NCBI RefSeq assembly: GCF_006716745.1
Contig: NZ_VFPP01000001.1
Coordinates: forward strand, 2,852,001-2,916,000
Source: Saccharothrix saharensis
Lineage (GTDB): Bacteria > Actinomycetota > Actinomycetes > Mycobacteriales > Pseudonocardiaceae
Length of the DNA stretch: 64,000 nucleotides
Direction of reading: 5' to 3'
In this document: positions 33,479-40,933 of the stretch, piece after piece
Numbering within the stretch: the stretch's first letter is position 1
Layout of the letters: every line of letters begins with the position of its first letter
Program-made: the position numbers and the translations under genes
The notes under the pieces: generated by a model
Told to the model about the DNA's origin: nothing
The model's input: only the letters and a program-made list of their open reading frames with translations
Databases searched by the model: none

Positions 33479-34008
33479 ACCGCTCGAACCGCACCGAACG
33501 GGTGATGGCGTTCGTGGTCGGCGCGCTCGCGCTCCTGGTCGGCTGCGCCGCCGTCGGGCTGCACCGCTTCGCCGTGGACCGGCCCGTGCTGGACCCGGTC
33601 GTGCTCGACTGGGCCCGCGGGCACGTGGTGGCGGTCCGGGTCGGGCTGGGCGTGCTCGGCGTGCTGGCCGTGGTCCTCGGGCTGCGGTGGGCGTGGTGCG
33701 CGATCCGCCCCGAACGGCGGCCCGACGTGCTGCTGGACGACGTCGTCGTCACCGCCAAGGCGCTCGCGGCGGCGGTGCGGGCCGACGCCGAGCAGGTCGA
33801 CGGCGTGGCCGGGGCGAAGGTGTCGGTGGTGGGCACGCCCGCGCTGCGGCTGCGGCTGACCCTGCGGCACGGCACGGACGTCACCCGCGTGTGGCGGGAG
33901 CTGGACGACCGGGTGCTGTCGCGGGCACGCGCCGCGCTGGACGTCGAGGTGCTGCCGACCGCGGTGCGGCTCGATCTGGCCAAGAGGCCGCGCCAACGCG
34001 TGCGCTAG
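33475..34008 (+). CDS. amaP: Alkaline shock response membrane anchor protein AmaP
   Basis: A 177-residue protein starting at GTG 33475 (4-bp overlap with the previous gene). Two membrane helices (VMAFVVGALALLVGCAAVGL and VGLGVLGVLAVVLGLRWAW) precede a cytoplasmic domain with an Asp23-like beta-alpha pattern. AmaP anchors Asp23 to the membrane in Gram-positive bacteria. It is the last gene of the unit; ligC begins 26 bp later and may be read through. Confidence 0.82.
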   Translation: MNRSNRTERVMAFVVGALALLVGCAAVGLHRFAVDRPVLDPVVLDWARGHVVAVRVGLGVLGVLAVVLGLRWAWCAIRPERRPDVLLDDVVVTAKALAAAVRADAEQVDGVAGAKVSVVGTPALRLRLTLRHGTDVTRVWRELDDRVLSRARAALDVEVLPTAVRLDLAKRPRQRVR

Positions 34009-34034
34009 GCCGGTTCACCAGGCAGGATGGCCGG

Positions 34035-35108
34035 GTGGCGCTCCCGTTGACCCCTCCCGTGCAGCCGATGCTGGCCACCGCGGTGGACAAGATCCCGACC
34101 GGCGCGGACCTCGTGTTCGAACCCAAGTGGGACGGCTACCGCTGCCTGGTGTTCCGCGACGGCGACGAGCTGTTCCTCCAGTCCCGCAGCGGCAAGCCGC
34201 TCAACCGGTACTTCCCCGAGGCGGAGGCCGCGCTCAAGCGCACCCTGCCGCCCCGGGTCGTGGTGGACGGCGAGCTGGTGGTGGCCAAGGACGACAAGCT
34301 GGACTTCGACGCGCTGTCCGAGCGCATCCACCCTGCGGAGAGCCGCGTGCGGCTGCTGGCGGAGCAGACGCCCGCGAGCTTCGTGGCGTTCGACGTGCTG
34401 GCGGTGGGCGACGAGGTGCTGCTGGAACGGCCGTGCAGCGAGCGCCGGTCGACGTTGGAGGGCCTGATCACGCCCGGCGACGGCCTCTACCTCACGCCCG
34501 CGACCACCGACGGCGATCTGGCCGCGCAGTGGTTCGAGCTGTTCGAGGGCGCGGGCCTGGACGGCGTGATCGGCAAGCCCGCCGGGGGCGCGTACACCCC
34601 CGGCAAGCGGTCCATGGTCAAGGTCAAGCACACCCGCACCGCCGAGTGCGTGGTGGCCGGGCTGCGCTGGCACAAGGACACCGAACCGGGCACGGCGGTC
34701 GGCTCGCTGCTGCTCGGCCTGCACGACGACGCGGGCGTCCTGCACCACGTCGGCGTGGTGGGTTCGTTCAAGGCGGCCGAGCGGCGGGCGCTGGCCGCGG
34801 AGTTCCAGGCGCTGATCACCGACGACGACCACCCGTGGCTGGTGGAGCCGGACGGCCGCCGGCTGCCCGGCGAGATCAACCGGTGGCGCGGCAAGCACGC
34901 CGACTGGGTGCCGTTGCGGCCCGAGCGCGTGCTGGAGATCGCCTACTCGCAGACCGAGGGCGCGGCGCCCGCCCGGCTGCGGCACAACGGCCAGTTCCGC
35001 CGGTGGCGGCCCGACCGCGACCCGGCGTCGTGCCGCTACGACCAGCTCGACCAACCCGCGCGCTACGACGTGGAATCGGTGCTGCGCGGCGAAGTTCGCC
35101 CCGCGTGA
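34035..35108 (+). CDS. ligC: ATP-dependent DNA ligase, LigC type
   Basis: A 357-residue ligase. The adenylated lysine is Lys31 in FEPKWDGYRC. Motif III is FVAFDVLAV, motif IV DGVIGKPAGGAYTPG and motif V SMVKVKHTRTAECVV. An OB-fold domain follows and ends near YDQLDQPARYD. Size and motifs fit mycobacterial LigC, a stand-alone repair ligase used in minor end-joining and ribonucleotide repair. GTG 34035 is the start. A LigD-type polymerase gene lies 11 kb away at 46270-47262. Confidence 0.9.
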   Translation: MALPLTPPVQPMLATAVDKIPTGADLVFEPKWDGYRCLVFRDGDELFLQSRSGKPLNRYFPEAEAALKRTLPPRVVVDGELVVAKDDKLDFDALSERIHPAESRVRLLAEQTPASFVAFDVLAVGDEVLLERPCSERRSTLEGLITPGDGLYLTPATTDGDLAAQWFELFEGAGLDGVIGKPAGGAYTPGKRSMVKVKHTRTAECVVAGLRWHKDTEPGTAVGSLLLGLHDDAGVLHHVGVVGSFKAAERRALAAEFQALITDDDHPWLVEPDGRRLPGEINRWRGKHADWVPLRPERVLEIAYSQTEGAAPARLRHNGQFRRWRPDRDPASCRYDQLDQPARYDVESVLRGEVRPA

Positions 35109-35135
35109 CCGCTCGGGTGAGTACCGTCATGGCCT

Positions 35136-35597
35136 GTGGCTGATGTGGACGCGCTCATCCGGGAACTGGACGACCGGATGCAACACGACTGCCGGCGGTT
35201 GTCGCTGTGGCGGGTCGTGCACCGCACGACGGGGCTGTGCTACACCGTCGTGCTGATCCTGGTGCCCGCCGTGCTCGCGGTCGGTTTCACCTCGTCGGAG
35301 ACGGCGCTGGGCAAGGTGCTGCTGCTCACCGCGGCCGTGGTGGGCGGGCTGAACGTGACGTTCAAGCCCTACCTGCACAGCATGAAGCGGCGCGGCGACG
35401 TGAACACCATGCGGCGGCTGCGCGACGAGTTCCGCGCCGACGTGGCAGCCGCGGCGGACGGCGAGGCGCTGGACGTCTACCGCAAGTACGCGGCGACCTA
35501 CGCGACGGTCTTCGAGCAGCGGGGCGGCGAGCTCGTCGACGGTCGGCTCGGCGTCGAGGAACCGAAGCCCGAGCCGGCCACCACCGCTCACCCCTGA
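35136..35597 (+). CDS. Two-TM protein with flanking helices (SLATT-like layout)
   Basis: A 153-residue protein with GTG 35136. An N-terminal charged helix (LIRELDDRMQHDCRRLSLW) precedes two membrane helices (TGLCYTVVLILVPAVLAVGF and GKVLLLTAAVVGGLNVTF). A long basic/amphipathic helix (SMKRRGDVNTMRRLRDEFRAD) and an acidic tail follow. This order resembles SLATT effector proteins but no nucleotidyltransferase or SLOG partner is present, so I do not assign it. It ends inside the convergent DUF1801 gene by 10 bp. Confidence 0.7.
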   Translation: MADVDALIRELDDRMQHDCRRLSLWRVVHRTTGLCYTVVLILVPAVLAVGFTSSETALGKVLLLTAAVVGGLNVTFKPYLHSMKRRGDVNTMRRLRDEFRADVAAAADGEALDVYRKYAATYATVFEQRGGELVDGRLGVEEPKPEPATTAHP

Positions 35598-36025
35598 GCG
35601 GCGCGGACCTGGGCCACGAACTCGACCACGCCCTGACGTGCGACTTCACGTCCGATGACGTCGAGCGGCAGGTCGTCGAGCCGCTTGAACCGCACGCAGC
35701 TCTTGCCCATGTCGAGCTTGCGGCCGGTGGCCTCGAACTCGGCCCGGAACTCCTGCTCGCGCTCGCCGTGGACGCCCATCAGGTACAGCGAGACGTAGTT
35801 CTTCTGCGACGCGAGCGACACGTACCCGAGCGGCTGCCCGTTGTAGGTCTTGCCGGACACCTCCAGCGGCACGGAGTAGGTGATCATCCCCCACCGCATG
35901 CCCTCGACGTAGCCCTCCGGCAGGTGGTCGAGGACCACCCGCCGCACGGCCGCCACCGTCGCCCGCCGGTCCTCGGGCAGCTCGGCGAGGTACTCCTCGA
36001 CCGTCTCGGCGTTGCTCCGGGCCAC
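35588..36025 (-). CDS. DUF1801 domain protein
   Basis: A 145-residue protein. TVEEYLAELPEDRRATVAAVRRVV, GMITYSVPLEV and YVSLYLMGVHGE follow the DUF1801 (YdhG-like) pattern, a compact alpha/beta domain often annotated as an iron-binding or stress protein without firm evidence. GTG 36025 is the start. It follows the EamA gene stop by 3 bp, so the two are one unit. Confidence 0.85.
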   Translation of the reverse strand: MARSNAETVEEYLAELPEDRRATVAAVRRVVLDHLPEGYVEGMRWGMITYSVPLEVSGKTYNGQPLGYVSLASQKNYVSLYLMGVHGEREQEFRAEFEATGRKLDMGKSCVRFKRLDDLPLDVIGREVARQGVVEFVAQVRAAQG

Positions 36026-36028
36026 CGC

Positions 36029-36940
36029 TCACACCTCCGGTTTCGCGGTCCGGGTCGCCCCGACCGACGCCAGCACCACGCAGAACACCGCGACCCACTG
36101 CGCCGGGTGCAGCGCCTCGTGCAGCACGACCAGCCCGGCCAGCGCCGCGACCGCGGGCTCCAGGCTCATCAGGATGCCGAACACGCGCGGTGGGATCTTG
36201 CGCAGCGCCTCCAGCTCCAGCGAGTACGGGATCACCGACGACAGCAGCGCCACCGCCGCGCCCGCGATGAGCACCACCGGGTCGAGCAGCATCGTGCCCG
36301 CCTCGGCCACCCCGAACGGCAGCGCCAGCGACGCGCCGACCACCATCGCCAGGGCCAGTCCCTTGCCGTCGGACGTGCGGGTGCCCAGCGCCGCGGTGAG
36401 CAGGATGTACCCGGCCCAGCACGCGCCCGCGCCCGCCGCGAACAGCACGCCGGCGACCGACAGGCCGCCGTCGACCCTGGTCAGCAGCAGCACGCCGGCC
36501 GCCGCGAGCAGCGCCCACACCCCGTCGAGCCAGCGCCGCGACCCGATCACGGCCACGGCCAGCGGCCCGAGGAACTCGATCGTCACCGCCGCGCCCAGCG
36601 GGATGTGCTTGATCGCCTGGTAGAAGAGCAGGTTCATCGCGCCCAGCACCAGGCCGTAACCGATGATCACCGCGTACGTCCGCCGGTCCAGCCGCAGCGA
36701 CGGACGCCACACCACCAGCAGGATCAGGGCGGCCAGCACGAGCCGCAGCGTGACCGTGCCCGCCGCGCCCGCCAGGGTGAAGAGCTGCTTCGCCACGGCC
36801 GCGCCGATCTGCACGCTGACCACGCCCAAGAGCACCAGGGCGGGTGGCGGGATCGCACCGAACGCCTTGGCGGCGAGCGCGAACGGGCCCGAGCGGGGTA
36901 GCTCGGGCTCGCGGAAGCCTTCGACGTGCACCGTGACCAT
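36029..36940 (-). CDS. EamA-family (RhtA-like) exporter
   Basis: A 303-residue transporter with about ten membrane helices in two EamA repeats. GLVLGAMNLLFYQAIKHIPLGAAVTIEFLGPLAVAV is the first conserved repeat end (helices 3-5) and IPYSLELEALRKIPPRVFGILMSLEPAVAALAG the second. This matches threonine/homoserine exporter RhtA and related amino-acid or metabolite exporters. ATG 36940 is preferred. It diverges from the lipoprotein gene at 37050. Confidence 0.88.
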   Translation of the reverse strand: MVTVHVEGFREPELPRSGPFALAAKAFGAIPPPALVLLGVVSVQIGAAVAKQLFTLAGAAGTVTLRLVLAALILLVVWRPSLRLDRRTYAVIIGYGLVLGAMNLLFYQAIKHIPLGAAVTIEFLGPLAVAVIGSRRWLDGVWALLAAAGVLLLTRVDGGLSVAGVLFAAGAGACWAGYILLTAALGTRTSDGKGLALAMVVGASLALPFGVAEAGTMLLDPVVLIAGAAVALLSSVIPYSLELEALRKIPPRVFGILMSLEPAVAALAGLVVLHEALHPAQWVAVFCVVLASVGATRTAKPEV

Positions 36941-37049
36941 GCCGACATCCTCTCCCAGCCCGCTCACCGAAGTCTCACCTGGACTGTGTGAGGCTCTGCA
37001 CCGAACCCATCGGGAGACCAACGCCGTGGGAGAGAGCGAGGGGACCGCT

Positions 37050-38594
37050 GTGCCGCGTCGGCGTCACGCCACTCTGATGCTGGTGGCTCTGAGCGCGCTG
37101 GCCGCGTGCAGCGCGGGTCCGTCGACCCGGCCGGTGATCGCCGTGCACGGTGACGGCGAGGAGCCGTCCACTGCGGGTGTGCCGTCCGGTCCGCGCGAGG
37201 TCCCCCCACTGGAGAGCTTCGAGGCGCCCGGTTTGTCCTGGTCGTCGTGCACGGACTCGACGCGGGCCCGGATGGGGTCGTCGGCGCCGGCGGGCACGTG
37301 GGAGTACGAGTGCGCGCAGGTCACCGTGCGGCTGGACGTGCCGAGCCGTCCCGGGCGGGGCAGTTTGGGCATGTCGCTGCTGCGCGTCGGCACCGGCGGC
37401 AGCCCGCTCGTGGTGGTCGGCGAGGCCGGTGGCGAGCCGGGGACGGTGAAGGCCGCGCGGCTGGCCGCGAGCCTGCCCGCGACGGTGCTGAGCACGTTCA
37501 CGCTGATCGGCGTGGACCGGCGGGGCACCGGCGAGTCGGACCCGGTGCAGTGCGTGCCGGACGCGGCGCGGATCGGGATCGTGGAGGCCGACCCGGGGGC
37601 CGAGTCGCACGAGGAGCTGGTCGACGCGTACACCCTGGCGAGCCGTGAGTGCGTGCTCGACATGGAGAACCGTCTGCCCGGCGTGGACTCGTGGCGCGCG
37701 TCGGCCGACCTGGAGCAGCTGCGCGAGGCGTTGCACGTGCCGCACCTGAACGCGATCGGCTTCGGTGAGGGTTCGCGGGTGCTGACGCTGTACGCGGCGC
37801 GGTTCCCGGACCGGATCGGGCGGATGGTGTTCGACGGCGCGCCGGACCCGACGCTGGACGCGACGGCCGTGGCGCAGACGCGGGCGGTGGCGGCGGAGGA
37901 GACGTTCTCGGCGTTCCAGAAGGACTGCGTGATCCGCGGGTGCCCGTTGGGCGCCGGTGCGACGGACCGGTTCAAGGCGTTGCTGGAGTCGCTGCGGGAC
38001 AGGCCGCTGCGCGGGGACGACTTCGACCTCACGCCGGGGACCGCCACGGAAGCCGTCCTGGCCGGCCTGGCGGACCGCGCGCGGTGGGGTGCTCTGGCGG
38101 ACGCCATCGTGGCCGCGGAGGGTGGTGACGGTGCCGAGCTGGGTGCGTTCGTCGAGCCGTTGGTGCTGGAGCAGGCCGACGACCCGCCGCGCATCGACGC
38201 CGGGATCATCACCGGGTGCAACGACACGACGAACCGCGTGCCGCCGGAGCGGGTGGCCGGGCTGACCGCCGACTGGCGGACCAAGCAACCGCTGTTCGGC
38301 GCCCACTTCGCCCGCAAGCTGCTGGCGTGCGGTCCGTTCCCCGTGCCGCAGCAGGTGAAGGTGCCCCGGCTGGTGGGCGCCCCACCGGTCCTCGTGCTGA
38401 CCACGGCGAGCGACCCCGTGACGCCGCGGGAGGGCGGTGAACGTGCCGCCCAGGCCTTGCCGGCCGGGGTCGTGGTGGGGTGGCAGGGCGGTGGGCACGG
38501 GGCGCTCGGCCAGTCGGCGTGCGCGACTCGGGCGGCGGAGGAGTTCCTGGTGGACGCCAAGGTGCCGGCCAGCGGCACTGTCTGCCCGCCGTGA
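37050..38594 (+). CDS. TAP-like alpha/beta hydrolase lipoprotein with Ser-to-Gly at the nucleophile
   Basis: A 514-residue lipoprotein. GTG 37050 follows GAGGGG and gives a signal peptide ending in the lipobox ALAAC. It aligns with tripeptidyl aminopeptidase-like hydrolases (family of SlpD/TAP): DRRGTGES, YAARFPDRIGRMVFDGAPDP, a C-terminal TAP domain with TTASDPVTP and GGGHGALG carrying Asp and His. The nucleophile elbow normally reads G-x-S-x-G, but here it is G-F-G-E-G with Gly239 (codon GGT) in place of Ser. The protein is therefore probably inactive as a peptidase. Further downstream is a long gene-free stretch. Confidence 0.8.
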   Translation: MPRRRHATLMLVALSALAACSAGPSTRPVIAVHGDGEEPSTAGVPSGPREVPPLESFEAPGLSWSSCTDSTRARMGSSAPAGTWEYECAQVTVRLDVPSRPGRGSLGMSLLRVGTGGSPLVVVGEAGGEPGTVKAARLAASLPATVLSTFTLIGVDRRGTGESDPVQCVPDAARIGIVEADPGAESHEELVDAYTLASRECVLDMENRLPGVDSWRASADLEQLREALHVPHLNAIGFGEGSRVLTLYAARFPDRIGRMVFDGAPDPTLDATAVAQTRAVAAEETFSAFQKDCVIRGCPLGAGATDRFKALLESLRDRPLRGDDFDLTPGTATEAVLAGLADRARWGALADAIVAAEGGDGAELGAFVEPLVLEQADDPPRIDAGIITGCNDTTNRVPPERVAGLTADWRTKQPLFGAHFARKLLACGPFPVPQQVKVPRLVGAPPVLVLTTASDPVTPREGGERAAQALPAGVVVGWQGGGHGALGQSACATRAAEEFLVDAKVPASGTVCPP

Positions 38595-39160
38595 CGCTGA
38601 CCAGCGCGGATCCGACTGATCCACTAGGCTGACGACGCGAAGCTCCGGCGTCCCACCCGCCGCCTTCGCCAAACCCGATCGGGTGAACCTGACCCGACAA
38701 TGTACGGAAACACTGTTACCAGACCTCGGTTGAAAACGAGCGGCCCCGCCGAAACCACCCCCGTCCGCCTGATCCACAGCCGCGCGGGTGCGAGGCCTCG
38801 CCCCGGCGGGTCAGCGGACTCCCGGAGGCGAGCGAATCGGAAGGGCATCGCCGGCACCACCGGCAGCGGACGGCTCGCGGGCCGGTTGGCGGAAGGAAGG
38901 GTGGCCGCTACCGGGCGGGCTGCCGCCGCCGGCGCGAGCTGCCGGCGCCGTGGTGCCATCGCGATGGCCAGGTGGGAGCCGGGGCACGGGCGACGACGTG
39001 CCGCTGCCGGCATGCGGTCGCCGGCGTGCGACTGACGGGTGTGCGGCTGATCGCGCGCCCCCTGATCGCACCCCGACTGCGGGCCGCCGACCGCGGCCGA
39101 GGGCGGGGCGGGAAGCGTCCGGCGAAGGCGTGGCGCGGTGGGTGGGGGCGGTGGTCCCGA
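38595..39160. other. Gene-free GC-rich stretch of about 566 bp
   Basis: No frame has codon use or homology that convinces me. Frames are open on both strands over 300-750 bp simply because of high GC. A 14-bp perfect palindrome GCCATCGCGATGGC is at 38955-38968. The 38690-38760 part is less GC-rich (TTACCAGACC, GGTTGAAAACGAG) and could hold a promoter reading either way. An undetected small RNA is possible. Confidence 0.5.
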
Positions 39161-39187
39161 GCCCCGGCTCGCTGGGGCGGCCGGGGC
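39161..39187 (-). terminator. Hairpin after the Cys-rich peptide gene
   Basis: GCCCCGGC (39161-39168) and GCCGGGGC (39180-39187) form an 8-bp perfect stem with an 11-nt loop, starting about 32 bp past the peptide stop. Its placement supports the peptide gene as a separate transcript end. Confidence 0.6.
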
Positions 39188-39218
39188 CGGGGTGGTTCCG
39201 GATTGGCGGATGGGTGGG

Positions 39219-39320
39219 TTAGCAGCTGGAGCAACACCCGCAACCTGGGCCGGTGCAGCCGGTGCAGCAGCCGCAGCTGCCCAGGTCGGCTTGGGCAGCT
39301 GTCGTGATCTCAACAACCAT
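39219..39320 (-). CDS. 33-residue peptide with a Cys-rich C-terminus (candidate RiPP precursor or metal-binding peptide)
   Basis: Start ATG 39320 has a perfect GGAGG 6 nt upstream; TAA is at 39219-39221. The N-terminal half, MVVEITTAAQADLG, is ordinary leader-like sequence with no cysteine. The last 20 residues (14-33) contain only Gly, Ser, Thr, Pro and eight Cys (positions 16, 18, 19, 22, 27, 29, 30, 33), including the motif CGCC at 16-19 and again at 27-30. It has no signal peptide. A leader followed by a small, compositionally restricted core is the look of a modified peptide precursor; a thiolate metal binder is the alternative. No modifying enzyme is adjacent; the DUF6319-type gene lies 146 bp upstream on the same strand. 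Confidence 0.7.
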   Translation of the reverse strand: MVVEITTAAQADLGSCGCCTGCTGPGCGCCSSC

Positions 39321-39466
39321 CTTGTGCCTCCGCGGCGTCGAGGGACTTCGTGCGACCGAAGGTATTTCGACCCCACGGTCCGCCCCTACCGCCGGCCAGG
39401 GGAAGTACCCTCACCCGATCGCGGAACGGCAATCATCAAGACGTTGCAATACGTGTTCTTGCCAGG

Positions 39467-40156
39467 TCAGCCGCTCAGCTCGGCCAGCGCCCGCTGCGCC
39501 TCCTCCAGCTCCGCTCGCAACTGCTCGACCCGCGCCAGGTGCCGTTCGCGAGCCGCGCTCAGCACGCTCTCGACCGCTTCGTCCACCTCGGCCGGCAGGA
39601 GTTTCGCCGCCTGCGACACCGCCGAAGCGGCCACCGGCGCGGCCTTCAGCGTGCGCTTCGAACCCCACTGCACGTCGACCGTCCACTCGCCCTCGGCGGT
39701 CGACGTGAGGGTCACCGTCACCTCCGCCGGCTTGGCCTGCTTGCGCGCGGCCGGGCGGCGCTCGGGGGCAGGGGCGGCCGGGGCCGGGGCGGGCTTCGGT
39801 TTCGGCGGCGCGGGAGCCGGAGCGGGTGCGGGTGTGTAGATGTGCTCGACCGGCGCGGGAACGGGCGTGGGGTCGGGCTTCGCGGCGGCCGGCGGGGTGC
39901 GCTTGCGCGGTGCGGGCTTCTCCACCGTCAGCTCGCCCGGCGAGAACGACAGGTCGTCCTTCTCCCCCGTCGGCCGCACCTGGATGAAGTCACCCTCCGC
40001 GGGCTCGGTGAACGCCACCACCTTCCCCGACCGACCGGCCTCCACCCCCACCGCCGCGGAGGTGAACCAGACCGCGGCCGGGCGGCCCGCGGCCAACTCC
40101 GCACGCAGGTGGTCGATGTCCTCCGGGGACAACGAGTTCTGCTTCACCTTCGCCAT
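39467..40156 (-). CDS. DUF6319-like protein with Pro/Ala linker and coiled coil
   Basis: A 229-residue cytoplasmic protein. The N-terminal domain (SPEDIDHLRAELAAGRPAAV through FSPGELTVEK) reads as a small beta-rich domain with a possible helix-turn-helix at its front. A 50-residue Pro/Ala/Lys-rich linker follows. The C-terminal section has VTVTLTSTAEGEWTVDVQWG and then a coiled coil (RVEQLRAELEEAQRALAEL). Automated pipelines label this family variously, including as a translation-related factor, without evidence I know of. ATG 40156 is the start. Confidence 0.72.
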   Translation of the reverse strand: MAKVKQNSLSPEDIDHLRAELAAGRPAAVWFTSAAVGVEAGRSGKVVAFTEPAEGDFIQVRPTGEKDDLSFSPGELTVEKPAPRKRTPPAAAKPDPTPVPAPVEHIYTPAPAPAPAPPKPKPAPAPAAPAPERRPAARKQAKPAEVTVTLTSTAEGEWTVDVQWGSKRTLKAAPVAASAVSQAAKLLPAEVDEAVESVLSAARERHLARVEQLRAELEEAQRALAELSG

Positions 40157-40169
40157 CGCCTACCAACCT

Positions 40170-40204
40170 CCACGACACGACACACGACAACCACGACACG
40201 ACAC
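40170..40204. repeat. 21-bp-period direct repeat upstream of the DUF6319-like gene
   Basis: CCACGACACGACAC occurs at 40170-40183 and 40191-40204, a period of exactly 21 bp (two helical turns). It sits 14-48 bp upstream of the start of the leftward gene, in its leader or promoter. Confidence 0.7.
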
Positions 40205-40241
40205 GCACGGCTCGCACAAGATCCGTCGTGTGCAGCTTGCC

Positions 40242-40844
40242 CTACCCCACCGACAATTCCGCGAGCTGCCGGTCGTGCGCACGCCCGAGCGACCACTGTG
40301 CGACCACGGACCCCACCAGCGCAAGGAGCATGTCCCAGTGCGTGTCCCACACATCCCCTTGCGTGCCAAGGAAGTCGGTCGCCGACTCACCGCCGATCAC
40401 CGCACCGGCCCACTCCAGGAACTCGTACCCGGCGCTGACCGCCAGGCACGTCGCCGAAACGAGGAAGAACGTCCACCGCCCCGGCCGCAACGGCGTCCGC
40501 CGCAGCAAGACCTCCCGGACCAGCACCGCCGGCACGAAACCCTGCACGAAGTGCGCGAACCGGTCGTAGTGGTTGCGGTCCGTCCACAGGTCGCCGAACG
40601 GCACCTCGGCGTAGGTGTAGTGGCCGCCGAGCGCGAGCACCAGCGCGTGCCCGAAGATCAGCCAGTACGCCAGCCGGGTCAGCGGGAACCGGCGTCGCGT
40701 CCACGCCAGCAGCGGCAGCGCGATCAGGATCGGTGCCATCTCCAGCAGCCAGGTGCCGTAGCTCTTGGGCCGGATGGCCGACACCGCGACCTCCACCACG
40801 ACCAGTACCGCGAGGGTGACCGGCAGGCGGTCCCGGGACTCCAT
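40242..40844 (-). CDS. DUF2238 membrane protein
   Basis: A 200-residue protein with five or six membrane helices. RNHYDRFAHFVQGFVPAVLVRE, GYEFLEWAGAVIGGESATDFLGTQGD and WDTHWDMLLALVGS are the signature of DUF2238 (YjdF-like) proteins. The histidines and acids at membrane edges suggest metal binding or catalysis, but no function is established. ATG 40844 is the start. Confidence 0.87.
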   Translation of the reverse strand: MESRDRLPVTLAVLVVVEVAVSAIRPKSYGTWLLEMAPILIALPLLAWTRRRFPLTRLAYWLIFGHALVLALGGHYTYAEVPFGDLWTDRNHYDRFAHFVQGFVPAVLVREVLLRRTPLRPGRWTFFLVSATCLAVSAGYEFLEWAGAVIGGESATDFLGTQGDVWDTHWDMLLALVGSVVAQWSLGRAHDRQLAELSVG

Positions 40845-40933
40845 CCCGCAGATCCTGCCACCCGCCGGCCACTGCGCGCACCAGTCCACATAGGACGAGG
40901 CGGCGAGAGCCCGGAGGCCCTCGCCGCCACCCG

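Noticed and set aside
38624-39376. 250-codon minus-strand frame crossing the Cys-rich peptide region
   Set aside because: Poly-Ala/Pro/Arg composition with no Shine-Dalgarno or domain; the short in-register peptide frame has a far better start site.
40170-40204. CCACGACACGACAC direct repeats as replication iterons
   Set aside because: Only two copies, in the leader of a gene, with no initiator gene; more likely a regulator site or chance repeat.
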